Assembly (NCBI GenBank): GCA_028821605.1
Contig: JAPPFM010000034.1
Coordinates: forward strand, 1-59,618
Direction: 5' to 3'
DNA from: Candidatus Poribacteria bacterium
GTDB lineage: Bacteria > Poribacteria > WGA-4E > WGA-3G
DNA length: 59,618 nucleotides
Below the pieces are notes generated by a model. The model saw nothing but the letters and a program-made list of their open reading frames with translations. It was not told the DNA's origin and ran no database searches. This document shows positions 49,033 to 58,228 of the stretch, piece after piece. Numbering within the stretch: the stretch's first letter is position 1; each line of letters begins with the position of its first letter. The position numbers and the translations under genes were made by a program.

Positions 49033-50169
49033 ATGGAACTCAACCTTGCCACGCTACCGGACTACCTGCGTCAACGACATGCTGAAATTCGTATATTTGA
49101 ATCGGAGACGGAACTCCATATAGAAGAGATTGGCGATGGAAACCTTAATACAGTTTATCGTGTCTCGGATGCAGAGCGTCCAGAGCATTCGCTTGTCTTA
49201 AAACACGCGCCGCCCTACATCAAGATATTGGGTCCCGACTATCCGCTGTCCACGGAACGCTTGACGTATGAATCCCGCGCCCTTGATGTTTACAATCAGT
49301 TAGCGAGTGGTAGTGTCCCCGCACAATACAATTTTGATGCGGAAATGGCAGTCATAGCCATGGAGGACCTTCGAGATGCCCGCGTGCTACGTGATGACCT
49401 AATCGCAGGTCGCGTAGATGTCGCTATCGCTGAACAAATTGGGCAATTCATGGGCAGCGTCCATAGCCATACATACATTGAGAATCTTGACAGCGGAGCC
49501 GTTCAGCAGTATAAGCAGCAATTTGCGAACACGACTATGCAAGCGATAACTGCTGATTACGTGTTCACCTTCCCGTACACCGAACATGAAACGAATTTCT
49601 GGACACCCGGATTAGAGCCTGATGTCCAGCGACTGAAAGCAGATACGGACTTTTTGGCGCGAGCGGCGCACCTCAAACAGATTTTCCTGACACTGCAGCA
49701 AGCCGTAACCCACGGCGATCTGCACACAGGGAGCGTTCTCGTCCAAAACGATACAGCGAAAGTTATCGACGCTGAATTTGCCTTTTACGGTCCCCCCGGA
49801 TTCGATCTCGGATTATATTGGGCAAATTACTTCTTATCCTATTTTTCGCACCAAGACACTTTAGGCGTGCAGTCAGCACTTAAAACAGCGGTTGTGCAAA
49901 CTTGGCACACCTACACGACTGAATTCGGAATGGTTGATGCTACCCTGAAAGCACAGACATTACAAAACATCTTCCATAACGCAGTAGGATTTACTGGACT
50001 GGAGATACTGCGCCGTCTTATCGGTGCAGCGCATGTTAAAGATATAGAAGGTATTACTGATATACCACGAAAACTAAGCGTGGAAAGGGCAGCACTTCAA
50101 TTCGGATTAACACTCGTTAAACAGCACCAATCCTTACGAGATGTCACAGCGGTTCTGGCGATGCTTTAA
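49033..50169 (+). CDS. mtnK: S-methyl-5-thioribose kinase (MtnK-like)
   Basis: A 378-aa kinase of the aminoglycoside-phosphotransferase-like fold. The characteristic MtnK elements are [16 protein letters not shown] (nucleotide loop), [46 protein letters not shown] (catalytic loop) and [17 protein letters not shown] (metal-binding Asp). It phosphorylates methylthioribose in the methionine salvage pathway. It follows asd by 9 bp. The next start (a DnaJ-like gene) overlaps its stop in a TAATG arrangement or follows 32 bp later. Confidence 0.88.
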   Translation: MELNLATLPDYLRQRHAEIRIFESETELHIEEIGDGNLNTVYRVSDAERPEHSLVLKHAPPYIKILGPDYPLSTERLTYESRALDVYNQLASGSVPAQYNFDAEMAVIAMEDLRDARVLRDDLIAGRVDVAIAEQIGQFMGSVHSHTYIENLDSGAVQQYKQQFANTTMQAITADYVFTFPYTEHETNFWTPGLEPDVQRLKADTDFLARAAHLKQIFLTLQQAVTHGDLHTGSVLVQNDTAKVIDAEFAFYGPPGFDLGLYWANYFLSYFSHQDTLGVQSALKTAVVQTWHTYTTEFGMVDATLKAQTLQNIFHNAVGFTGLEILRRLIGAAHVKDIEGITDIPRKLSVERAALQFGLTLVKQHQSLRDVTAVLAML

Positions 50170-50201
50170 TGCGCAGCTGCAGTATTACTTTAGAGAATAT
50201 T

Positions 50202-51071
50202 ATGAGAGACTATTATGAAATCCTCGGTGTGAATCGAGGTGCCACCGCAGAAGAAATCAAAAAAGCCTATCGTAAACTCGCTGTTCAGTATCATCCGGAT
50301 AAGAATCCCGGTGACAAAACGGCGGAGGAGAAGTTCAAGGAAGCATCAAACGCGTATTCCGTACTCTCCGATCCCGAAAAGCGACGCATGTATGATATCC
50401 GCGGGCACGCGGGTGTTGAGGGTATGGGGTTTGAGGGGTATCGGACGATGGACGATATTTTCAGTAACCTGAACCTCGACGATATTTTTGGACGCGGCGG
50501 TTTCGGTGGTTTCGGTGGATTTGGTGATGCGTTCGGCGATGCGTTCGGACAACGGCGCACGGCTGCGCCGCCTCGCGGACGTGATATCCGTATGAACGTC
50601 AGTATCCCTTTCGAGGACGCGGTGTTAGGCAGCAAGAAAGAGATGAATGTCCAAGGGAAACGTCTCACACTTACAATTCCACCCGGTATTCAGGACGGAA
50701 ATACCTTACGTATTCGGGGTCATGGGGAATCCTTCGGTAATGGCATGTCGGGTGATCTGTTGGTAACGGTCTCTGTACAATCGCATCCGACACTGACGCG
50801 TGAAGGGACTGATCTGCTGACAGACGTAAAAGTCTCCATGACAACCGCAGCGTTAGGCGGTTCCGTTCGGGTACAAACGCTGACTGGAGATGTGGACCTG
50901 AAAATCCCGTCGGGTGCTCAACCCGGACAGCAGTTCCGCTTGCGTGGGCGCGGTGGCGTAGATGCCTCCGGCAGAAAAGGTGATTTGCGCGTCCAGTTGG
51001 TTGTAGAAATCCCGAAGTCCTTGTCCCGAAAGCAGCGGAATCTCCTGAAAGAACTTGATAAGACGCTGTGA
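50202..51071 (+). CDS. DnaJ/CbpA-type co-chaperone
   Basis: A 289-aa J-domain protein. [19 protein letters not shown] opens the J domain, and H31-P-D33 is the DnaK-activating motif. A Gly/Phe-rich linker follows ([16 protein letters not shown], about 105-120), then two beta-sandwich substrate-binding domains ([34 protein letters not shown]). The cysteine-rich zinc domain of classical DnaJ is absent, as in CbpA-like proteins. ATG at 50202 is chosen because it gives the canonical N-terminus; ATG at 50169 overlaps the mtnK stop and would add 11 residues. It works with DnaK; no dnaK is in the window. Confidence 0.92.
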   Translation: MRDYYEILGVNRGATAEEIKKAYRKLAVQYHPDKNPGDKTAEEKFKEASNAYSVLSDPEKRRMYDIRGHAGVEGMGFEGYRTMDDIFSNLNLDDIFGRGGFGGFGGFGDAFGDAFGQRRTAAPPRGRDIRMNVSIPFEDAVLGSKKEMNVQGKRLTLTIPPGIQDGNTLRIRGHGESFGNGMSGDLLVTVSVQSHPTLTREGTDLLTDVKVSMTTAALGGSVRVQTLTGDVDLKIPSGAQPGQQFRLRGRGGVDASGRKGDLRVQLVVEIPKSLSRKQRNLLKELDKTL

Positions 51072-51193
51072 CAAGTACAAACAAACCAGGACCATGGTAG
51101 TATTGGCTTTCTTTTGGTGCAACTCCGCGTAATTCGTAATTCAGACACTAAAAAACGTTGATATTCATCAACAAATCGGTGTATGATCTTTGT

Positions 51194-52129
51194 ATGCAAA
51201 ATATCTTACACGAACACGAATTCTTTGAAAACTTACCGCACAACCGATTCGATATTGTGAGTAAGGACATATTTGGGCCGTTCACTGAAGATTTATTGAG
51301 GAAACTGACCAATATCCCCGGCCTGAAGTTCATAGAACAACTTGAGACAGAACTGCCGACCGTTGAGATACGGCGTATGGATACTTTGTCAAAGGCAGAG
51401 GTAAGCGGTAAAGAAGTTTTGGTGCATATTGAGTTCCAAGTGAGTCGTGAGAGTGCCCCAGAAATACTAAAGCGTAAGGTTGGCTATTTCGGAAGGTGCT
51501 TTGAAAGATATGGCTTGCCGATTTTATCTTTTACTATCTATCTCCGTTCAGATGCCGGTGGAAATGACCCGGGCGAGTATAGCCAAGATTTTCCCGGACA
51601 CAATGTGCTAATAGAGTATCAAGTGGTCCGGTTGAGCGAGTTCGATGGACAATCCATTTTTGACACGGATCAGACCAGTCTGGTGGCGTTTACGCCGTTG
51701 ATGCAACCCCCGGAGGGCGTATCCGAGGTTGGATGGATTGAGCAGTGTCATAAAATGACACTTGCCCTCCCACTTGCTCCGGATCTACAGAATAATTTAT
51801 TGATATGGCAATGGATTTTGAGCGGTTTGATCGTCAATCCTGCCGAAATTCGTCATCTGTTGGAGGGACCTATGTTAGAATCATCAACTTACCGATACAT
51901 CCTACAGCAAGGTATCGAGCAAGGTATCGAGCAAGGCGCACGAGAAAGCACTATTGAAGGCATTCTTGAAGCCTTGGAGATTCAATTCCGCGGGAGCGGT
52001 GCGCAAACATTAAAGCCGATGCTTGAATCCATTGAAGAGTTACAGCGTCTCAAAGATTTGCGACGCGCAGTGTTGCAGGTAAATAGCCTTGATGAATTCA
52101 AAACCCTTTTGGCATCAAATGGGAGTTGA
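51194..52129 (+). CDS. Rpn family recombination-promoting nuclease/putative transposase
   Basis: A 311-aa protein of the Rpn/PD-(D/E)XK group. The N-terminus MQNILHEHEFFENLPHNRFD (start 51194) is followed by the nuclease core with D63 (RRMDTLSK) and E80-F-Q82 (VLVHIEFQVSRE). The C-terminal part contains the typical repeat GIEQGIEQGARE and a helical tail. Rpn proteins are DNA endonucleases that promote recombination and are abundant in such genomes. No target-site duplication or terminal repeat is visible, so this is a gene rather than a complete IS. Confidence 0.85.
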   Translation: MQNILHEHEFFENLPHNRFDIVSKDIFGPFTEDLLRKLTNIPGLKFIEQLETELPTVEIRRMDTLSKAEVSGKEVLVHIEFQVSRESAPEILKRKVGYFGRCFERYGLPILSFTIYLRSDAGGNDPGEYSQDFPGHNVLIEYQVVRLSEFDGQSIFDTDQTSLVAFTPLMQPPEGVSEVGWIEQCHKMTLALPLAPDLQNNLLIWQWILSGLIVNPAEIRHLLEGPMLESSTYRYILQQGIEQGIEQGARESTIEGILEALEIQFRGSGAQTLKPMLESIEELQRLKDLRRAVLQVNSLDEFKTLLASNGS

Positions 52130-52165
52130 ACCTGCGTAGGAGAAATATGTATTCCTGTTTGTAGG

Positions 52166-52376
52166 GAACCCTCTCTTATCCTCTATTATTTAACAAAAAC
52201 AGAGGATGTGGAGGTCTATCTTGAACGCGTGAGACAACTTGACGAGGCAGCAGAGCGGAAACAACTGCGGAATCCGCCACCTTTCGTCGTTGAATTGCGG
52301 GAACGTTTCGCGAAGGTTTCCCAAGAATTGCTTGAAGCGAAAAGAAAACCTACCAAATCGGCAGATGTTCTATGAG
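52166..52376 (+). pseudogene. DUF433-like antitoxin fragment
   Basis: An open frame reads LILYYLTKTEDVEVYLERVR then QLDEAAERKQLRNPPPFVVE and ends ADVL at 52376. The YYLTKTEDVEVYLERV pattern recalls the C-terminal helix of DUF433-type antitoxins (YYL-x4-E-V-x2-YL). No start codon with a ribosome site was found (the first GTG is at 52208), so the 5' part is missing. It lies between the Rpn gene and the zinc-ribbon nuclease. Confidence 0.35.
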
Positions 52377-52413
52377 GCCTCGGTTTCTCCTCTAAAGGAA
52401 TTGTGCAAATGTT

Positions 52414-52980
52414 ATGAGAAACTTAGAAACAGTATGGTGCTGCCAGCACTCGCGTTCTCAACCTCGTTATCCGCGCTTCACATTGTGTCCTGAATGTCGT
52501 CCGGAAGCACCACATGAAGCCATAGTCGTAGAAGCAGTTGTCAACTATTTCTCCAAACCTGAGTTTCGGGAATTTTTTATTGAAACAGAACGTGAAATTC
52601 AGATAGGTTCTGACACTCGCCGACCAGATGTCGTACTTATGGACAGCAAAGGAAGTTTCACTGCGATTGTAGAGTGCAAGAAGAGCGGAATTGTATCTTA
52701 TGGTCGTGGGCAGTTGAAGTCCTATCTCTGTGCAACGGATACACAATTTGGTGTTTTTGCTAATAGTATATATCCCTACGATTGGGAATTTTGTGAGAAT
52801 TTGAGGGGGAACCGGTTCAGAGACATTAAGCGAGAGCAATTTGAGACAGAGGTTGGTGTAGAACGGTCAATAGAACAGATAACCCCAGAAGAAAACAAAT
52901 TCAAAAGTGACTGGCCAACTCGAGCTGGATTTGCAAGGAGGCGAGAGAAGGCTAAACGCGCAAATCGGCAAGATGTATAA
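52414..52980 (+). CDS. Zinc-ribbon plus PD-(D/E)XK (HSDR_N-like) nuclease-type protein
   Basis: A 188-aa protein. A short N-terminal Cys cluster (C9, C10, then LCPEC at C25/C28) precedes a PD-(D/E)XK-like domain: D72 in RRPDVVLMD, E87-x-K89 in IVECKKSG, and Q100 in RGQLKSYL, matching the type I restriction HsdR N-terminal pattern. The C-terminal tail is basic. It closely parallels the second half of the protein starting at 53066 and may be a single-domain offshoot. No methylase or helicase partner is present. AAAGGAA precedes the ATG at 52414. Confidence 0.7.
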   Translation: MRNLETVWCCQHSRSQPRYPRFTLCPECRPEAPHEAIVVEAVVNYFSKPEFREFFIETEREIQIGSDTRRPDVVLMDSKGSFTAIVECKKSGIVSYGRGQLKSYLCATDTQFGVFANSIYPYDWEFCENLRGNRFRDIKREQFETEVGVERSIEQITPEENKFKSDWPTRAGFARRREKAKRANRQDV

Positions 52981-53065
52981 ACAAGTTGGAGAACAGGACA
53001 AGAGATAAAACTTATGCAAACCCAGCTTAAACGCATCCATTGACACAACATAAGAGAGGTTATAT

Positions 53066-54670
53066 GTGCCAACTGTTCATAGTGTTAGTGACATAACAAG
53101 TATATTATCAGACATCATACAGAGTGAATCTATACTTCAAGATATCAGGGTACAGGGTGAAGTGTTAGTAGATGGTCCACCGAATGTCTTTTGGCTTAGG
53201 CATGGAGAAAACAAGATTAGGTGTTTTATACCTGGTAACAACACGGTTCAATTTGAATTTTTGTTGAGAGCAGGAAACACAGTGGTTGTGAACGGGAAAA
53301 TTGCGCTTTTTTCCTCATTTAGTCAATATCAGATTCTCGTTAACACCGTAGCAGAGTTTGAATCCATCAGTAGGCAAGGAATCCAACCGATTAGCGTAAG
53401 TAAAATAACGACAAACCTACAAAGTATAATTGAAACTGCTGATTCACTTAGAAACATGCATGTACAAGGTGAAATCTCTGATACACATTCGCAAGATGGA
53501 ATCCCTGATATACATTTGGAACTTTGCGACGATGCAGGTAAAGCGACAGCTGGTCTGCCAACAATTAAATGTGTTTCCACAGATGTCGAATTGCCACAAG
53601 TGAATTTAGGAAACGAAGTATGCTTACGAGGAAAAGTTAGCATTTATCCTCAAAAGAGCCTGTATCAGGTTGATATTGGCTCAATGGAGTTAGTCCCTTC
53701 TAGAGATAGAAAAGCACGGTGCCAGTGCTCCGGTTGTGAGCAATGTTTACCCTTATTGGGAAATAACCATCGGTGTAATCGCTCTCCCAATCCGCTCCTG
53801 TGTCCCAAGTGTTATGCAGTCAACCCAAATTCCGAAAATGAAGTGGTAGAGGCCGTTGACCTTTATTTTTCTTCAAAAAAGTTCCAAGGATTTTCTACAA
53901 AGAAAGAATGTGAGATTCAGTTTGGTTCTCGCGAAGGTAAAGCCGACGTTGTGCTGGTTGATAGGAACGAAAGTTTCGCAGCGATTGTGGAGTGCAAGGG
54001 TACTGGATTTGTAGGTCGCGGAATTGAACAGTTGAAGTCTTACCTCTGTGCAACCGATACACGCTTTGGAATTTTTGCAAATATGACAGATCCCAAACAG
54101 TGGAAATTTTATGAGAATCGGCAACGAAACCGATTTGATCCCATTACGCGCGATCAATTTGAGGATGGGGTTGTCAAAAGCGTAATCTTTCGTAAACGAT
54201 TTAAGGATGAAATCAAATCCTTAGAATCCAGTCGTAACCAGTTGAAAAGCGAAATTGGCGATTTGAAAACTAAAAAAACTGAGGTCACGACAGACGTTAG
54301 GCAGGAAAGTCTAAAACTAGATGCCCTGAAACAGGCGATAGAATCCGATAGAGCGCACAACCAAGACTTGAAATCTATTCAGAAACATCTGAGCGACGAA
54401 ATTGGTCAGTTAAGAGCAGATAAAGCCGGATTGGAAACTGAAATTGGTGAACTTGAGGAAAAAGAGCGCGGACTGCATGCTTCGCGCAAACAGTGGAAGG
54501 AGAAAATTCAGCAGTTTGAAATATTCCTCTTGGACATGAAAGGCGATCTATTAGACTCGGAACCGTCCCCACAGTCTGAAGACAACGTTGATCCACAGAA
54601 AACTCGTGGAGAAAAAAAACAGAGCTTCATGAGAAGACTCAAAAACCTACTTTCAAAGGAGAACGAATGA
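53066..54670 (+). CDS. Exo-VII-like OB-fold, zinc-ribbon, PD-(D/E)XK and coiled-coil protein
   Basis: A 534-aa mosaic. Residues about 5-97 (SVSDITSILSDIIQSESILQ; LRAGNTVVVNGKIALFSSF) and about 109-209 (PISVSKITTNLQSIIET; LGNEVCLRGKVSIYPQKSLY) each resemble the N-terminal OB fold of the exonuclease VII large subunit (SVSELNRYI ... LKDGMKVLVRGRVSLYEP). Next is a seven-Cys cluster (C219, C221, C224, C227, C237, C246, C249). A PD-(D/E)XK-type domain follows, with D294 (KADVVLVD), E309-x-K311 (IVECKGTG) and Q322 (IEQLKSYL). A long coiled coil (about 375-490) ends the protein. The start is GTG 53066, with GAGAGG 6 bp upstream. The XseA catalytic domain is absent. It could be an oligomeric DNA-binding nuclease. 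Confidence 0.72.
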   Translation: MPTVHSVSDITSILSDIIQSESILQDIRVQGEVLVDGPPNVFWLRHGENKIRCFIPGNNTVQFEFLLRAGNTVVVNGKIALFSSFSQYQILVNTVAEFESISRQGIQPISVSKITTNLQSIIETADSLRNMHVQGEISDTHSQDGIPDIHLELCDDAGKATAGLPTIKCVSTDVELPQVNLGNEVCLRGKVSIYPQKSLYQVDIGSMELVPSRDRKARCQCSGCEQCLPLLGNNHRCNRSPNPLLCPKCYAVNPNSENEVVEAVDLYFSSKKFQGFSTKKECEIQFGSREGKADVVLVDRNESFAAIVECKGTGFVGRGIEQLKSYLCATDTRFGIFANMTDPKQWKFYENRQRNRFDPITRDQFEDGVVKSVIFRKRFKDEIKSLESSRNQLKSEIGDLKTKKTEVTTDVRQESLKLDALKQAIESDRAHNQDLKSIQKHLSDEIGQLRADKAGLETEIGELEEKERGLHASRKQWKEKIQQFEIFLLDMKGDLLDSEPSPQSEDNVDPQKTRGEKKQSFMRRLKNLLSKENE

Positions 54671-55854
54671 TTTCATTATCGCAACGGAGTCAAAACGTAA
54701 CGCCATCGTCCACTTTGGCGATCACCGCGAAAATCAACGCGTTGATCGCTGATGGCGTAGATGTCGTCAAATTCGGTGCAGGCGAACCCGATTTTGACAC
54801 ACCCGATTATATCAAAGACGCTGCAATCGCTGCACTCAACGACGGGTTTACAAAATATACCCCTGTCCCCGGCACACCGGAACTTCGAGAGGCAATCACC
54901 GAGAAGTTCAAACGCGACAATGGGTTAAGTTACAGCCCATCCGAGGTCATCGTCTCCTGCGGTGCTAAGCATACCATCTATAACATCTTTCAAGCGATCT
55001 GTGATCCGGGCGATGAAGTCATTTTCGCCGCACCGTATTGGGTAAGTTATCCAGAACAGATTAAACTTGCAGGGGCAGTGCCGCGCGTCATTGAGACAAC
55101 GCCAGCGCAAAACTTCTGCATGGCACCCGATCAAGTCGAAGCAGCGATAACCTCAAAGGCAAAGGCAATCCTCGTTAACAGTCCGAGCAACCCGACTGGC
55201 ACAACCTACGATCTGGAAACACTCAAGGCAATCGCCGATCTTGCTGTCAAACACCAAATCTACCTCATCTCCGATGAAATTTATGAGGCACTCCTCTACG
55301 ACGGTGCGACGCATCAGAGTCCGGCCTCCTTTAACGAGGAGACGAAAGCGATTACCTTTGTTGTCAACGGTGTTTCTAAAGCCTACTCGATGACAGGATG
55401 GCGGATTGGGTATACCGCCGGTCCCGAGGATGCGATCTCAGCAATGTCGCGTATCCAATCGCACAGCACCTCAAACCCGACATCCATTGCCCAGAAAGCC
55501 GCCGTTGTCGCATTGAACGAACGGCAGGATGCCGTTGAAGAGATGCGAAAAGCGTTTGAGGAACGCCGAGATGTGATCTGTCAACGTTTTGACGATATTG
55601 ATGGGATTAGTTATGCCAGACCGCAGGGCGCGTTCTACATCTTCCCCGATTTTTCTGAACACTACGGTAGGACAATCGATGGGCAAAAGATCGAGAGTTC
55701 AATGGATATAACCGACTATCTGCTCAATTCAGCAGGTGTTGGTGTTGTACCGGGCGATGGTTTCGGTGCCGACAATCATTTGCGTCTCTCCTTCGCCACA
55801 TCGTTGACGGAGATTAATCGCGGTTTAGATCGGATTAAAGAAGCGTTGAAATAA
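54667..55854 (+). CDS. Aspartate aminotransferase-type PLP enzyme
   Basis: A 395-aa class I/II aminotransferase. The substrate and PLP motifs are VVKFGAGEPDFDTP (near 33-46), NSPSNPTGTTYD, ISDEIYEALLYDG and the PLP lysine in NGVSKAYSMTGWRIGY. This is the bacterial AspB/AspC subgroup-type pattern. It transfers the amino group between aspartate (or a related amino acid) and 2-oxoglutarate. The ATG overlaps the stop of the OB-nuclease gene by 4 bp (ATGA), so it is translated from a shared message even if the functions are unrelated. Confidence 0.93.
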   Translation: MISLSQRSQNVTPSSTLAITAKINALIADGVDVVKFGAGEPDFDTPDYIKDAAIAALNDGFTKYTPVPGTPELREAITEKFKRDNGLSYSPSEVIVSCGAKHTIYNIFQAICDPGDEVIFAAPYWVSYPEQIKLAGAVPRVIETTPAQNFCMAPDQVEAAITSKAKAILVNSPSNPTGTTYDLETLKAIADLAVKHQIYLISDEIYEALLYDGATHQSPASFNEETKAITFVVNGVSKAYSMTGWRIGYTAGPEDAISAMSRIQSHSTSNPTSIAQKAAVVALNERQDAVEEMRKAFEERRDVICQRFDDIDGISYARPQGAFYIFPDFSEHYGRTIDGQKIESSMDITDYLLNSAGVGVVPGDGFGADNHLRLSFATSLTEINRGLDRIKEALK

Positions 55855-55936
55855 AGTTAACGCCTTGAGGAACGGATGGGCACAGCGGAAACTCTATTCC
55901 TGCAAGTAATAGCCCCAATAGACAGGAGATATTATC

Positions 55937-57667
55937 GTGGCAGAACAGACGACCCCAAACCTCGTCTTCGTTATCACGGACGACCAAGGATACGGCGATT
56001 TAGGATGTACCGGAAACCCCGTTATTAATACACCGAATCTGGACGCGTTAGCAGCAGAAAGCGTGCAACTGCAGAATCTACACGTCGGTCCGACCTGTTC
56101 ACCAACACGAGCAGGGATTATGACGGGGCATTATTGCAACTCTACAGGTGTCTGGCATACCATCGGCGGACGCTCACTCCTTCGCAGCGACGAAGTCACG
56201 ATGGCGGATATCTTCCGACGCAACGGCTATAAGACGGGTATGTTCGGGAAATGGCATCTCGGTGACAACTATCCCTTCCGTCCACACGACAGAGGCTTCG
56301 ACGAAGCACTCTACCACGGCGGCGGCGGTATTAGTCAAACACCGGACTATTGGGGCAACGACTATTTCGACGACACCTATTTCCGCAACGGTTCGGAACA
56401 ACCTTTTGATGGCTACTGCACCGATGTCTGGTTCCAAGAAGCGATGGCGTTTATTGAGAGGCAGGCTGAAGGTGGTGAGAACCGTCCGTTTTTCTGTTAT
56501 CTCTCCACCAACGCGCCGCACGGTCCGTTCCGTGTTCCCGATGCTTACGGTGAGGTTTACAGACGGAAGGGTGTAGAAGGCGACCGTGCGAATTTCTGGG
56601 GTATGATCACCAATATCGACGACAATATGGCACGGATGCGTCATCATCTCCGAGTTTTGGGGCTTGAGGAAAACACTATCCTCATCTTTATGACCGACAA
56701 CGGTTCAGCGGCTGGGTGCGACTTGGACGCGCAGCAGTTTGTCAGGGCAGGTTACAATGCGGGGATGCGCGGTAAAAAAGGGTCGCCGTATGAAGGCGGG
56801 CATCGCGTGCCGTTGTTCCTGCATTGGCCCGGCGGTGGCTTCACTGAAAAACACGAAGTGCATGAACTCACCGCGAACATTGACCTGCTCCCGACGCTGA
56901 TAGACCTCTGCGATCTTGAAGTCTCCTCAAATGCGCACTTCCACGGCACCAGCATCGCACCCTTGCTGAGAAACGAAACGGAAGCGTGGGAAGAACGGGT
57001 TATCGTCACCGATTCGCAGCGCGTTGAAAATCCGATTAAGTGGAAAGACAGCGCGACGATGTCCCAGCAGTGGCGGCTCATCAACGGCACTGAACTCTAC
57101 GATATACAGGCGGATCCCGGGCAACAGCACGATGTCGCCGATGAACACCCAGAAGTAGTTGTGGAACTCCGTGAGCATTATGAAGCGTGGTGGAAACTGG
57201 TTTCGGAGCGGTTTGATGAGGACTGTCCAATCGTCATCGGGACACAAAACGAACCCGTTACGTGCATCACAACACATGATTGGCACGGTGAAGCACACGC
57301 ATGGAATCAGGGGATGATTCGCCGAGGCATGGAATGTAACGGCTATTGGGCGATTGAGGTGCCTGAAGATGGGGAATATAGTTTTGAATTGCGTCGGTGG
57401 CCCCTCGCTGAAGATAGGGCGATAACGGATGGCATCCCCGGTGAACACATCGATCTCTACAACGGTGGTAAGGCTCTTGCATTAACAGCAGCGAAGATCC
57501 GTATCGGGGATCAGATTGCGACAATAACGATTCCACCAGATGCGAAGGGTGTGACGTTTAGGCTCCATCTCACCGCGGGTCAGACACGCATGCACACCGA
57601 GTTCTCCGACGAAACCGGTGAGTTGGTAATTGGGGCGTATTACGTGTATGCGAAACGGGTGATTTGA
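55937..57667 (+). CDS. Sulfatase, formylglycine (Cys) type, with C-terminal extension
   Basis: A 576-aa sulfatase. NLVFVITDDQGYGDLG opens it; the activation motif is C54-S-P-T-R58; GKWHLGDNYPFRPHDRGFDE and FMTDNGSAAG supply further metal ligands. After about residue 430 there is a beta-rich extension (WAIEVPEDGEYSFELRRWPL). It would hydrolyse an alkyl or aryl sulfate after formylglycine conversion. Start is GTG 55937, with AGGAGA 7 bp upstream; no signal peptide is seen. It differs strongly from the sulfatase at 8.4 kb. Location and substrate are undefined. Confidence 0.92.
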   Translation: MAEQTTPNLVFVITDDQGYGDLGCTGNPVINTPNLDALAAESVQLQNLHVGPTCSPTRAGIMTGHYCNSTGVWHTIGGRSLLRSDEVTMADIFRRNGYKTGMFGKWHLGDNYPFRPHDRGFDEALYHGGGGISQTPDYWGNDYFDDTYFRNGSEQPFDGYCTDVWFQEAMAFIERQAEGGENRPFFCYLSTNAPHGPFRVPDAYGEVYRRKGVEGDRANFWGMITNIDDNMARMRHHLRVLGLEENTILIFMTDNGSAAGCDLDAQQFVRAGYNAGMRGKKGSPYEGGHRVPLFLHWPGGGFTEKHEVHELTANIDLLPTLIDLCDLEVSSNAHFHGTSIAPLLRNETEAWEERVIVTDSQRVENPIKWKDSATMSQQWRLINGTELYDIQADPGQQHDVADEHPEVVVELREHYEAWWKLVSERFDEDCPIVIGTQNEPVTCITTHDWHGEAHAWNQGMIRRGMECNGYWAIEVPEDGEYSFELRRWPLAEDRAITDGIPGEHIDLYNGGKALALTAAKIRIGDQIATITIPPDAKGVTFRLHLTAGQTRMHTEFSDETGELVIGAYYVYAKRVI

Positions 57668-57677
57668 AGGATAGGGT

Positions 57678-58169
57678 TCACTCGTAGACAGGAGAGGTTG
57701 CGACGCGGGAAAATAAGCGGGCGAGTTCATCTGTTGACACGCCGAGGTGTTCTTCAAGGTCTTTTTGGGTTAGTCCAAATTGGTGGACACCGAGGCTCTC
57801 TTCAAAGTTTTCCTGCGTCAACCTAAAATCGCGGTATCCCTGAATGATGGTTTTCAGATACCACTTTGAAGGTGCCTCAAAATCCTTCACATACTCCTCT
57901 CTCATTCTGTAAAACATGACATCGTCTTGGTAATACTTGCCGTAGTAGTCGGGGTAGCCTTCGTAGGTATCAAGTGCCTCTTCGTGGTCCTCTGTAATTC
58001 TCCAAAGCCCACCGTGGACTGTACACCCTTCCGCACGGATAATATCGGCGTGGTATTTAAAAACAAGGCGGAAACCCTCAAGCCGAAACTTCCCTATATC
58101 GGCGACACCCGGACATCTTTGCTGCATCTGAGAGAGGTTCATGTTGGAGCCGTAAGCAAAGTATCTCAT
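57678..58169 (-). CDS. Gamma-glutamylcyclotransferase-like (AIG2/GGCT) protein
   Basis: A 163-aa protein starting MRYFAYGSNMNLSQM, where YGSN is the GGCT/AIG2 phosphate-binding loop. The catalytic glutamate is probably the E in DTYEGYPDYY. The C-terminal part ends with a helical tail (QKDLEEHLGVSTDELARLFS). The ATG at 58169 is chosen because it gives the canonical start; the frame extends to 58205 without a ribosome site. Such enzymes cyclise gamma-glutamyl peptides. It is convergent with the sulfatase gene (10 bp apart). Confidence 0.82.
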   Translation of the reverse strand: MRYFAYGSNMNLSQMQQRCPGVADIGKFRLEGFRLVFKYHADIIRAEGCTVHGGLWRITEDHEEALDTYEGYPDYYGKYYQDDVMFYRMREEYVKDFEAPSKWYLKTIIQGYRDFRLTQENFEESLGVHQFGLTQKDLEEHLGVSTDELARLFSRVATSPVYE

Positions 58170-58228
58170 AGGCTTGTTTTCTTGCGAGGTGAGGTCCCCC
58201 TGCAAAACAGAGGGACCTTAAAAAATTG

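Noticed and set aside
51194-52129. Complete insertion sequence around the Rpn gene
   Set aside because: No terminal inverted repeats or target duplications were seen at either side.
53066-54670. Genuine exonuclease VII large subunit (xseA)
   Set aside because: Only the OB-fold part matches; the XseA catalytic domain is absent and there is no xseB neighbour.
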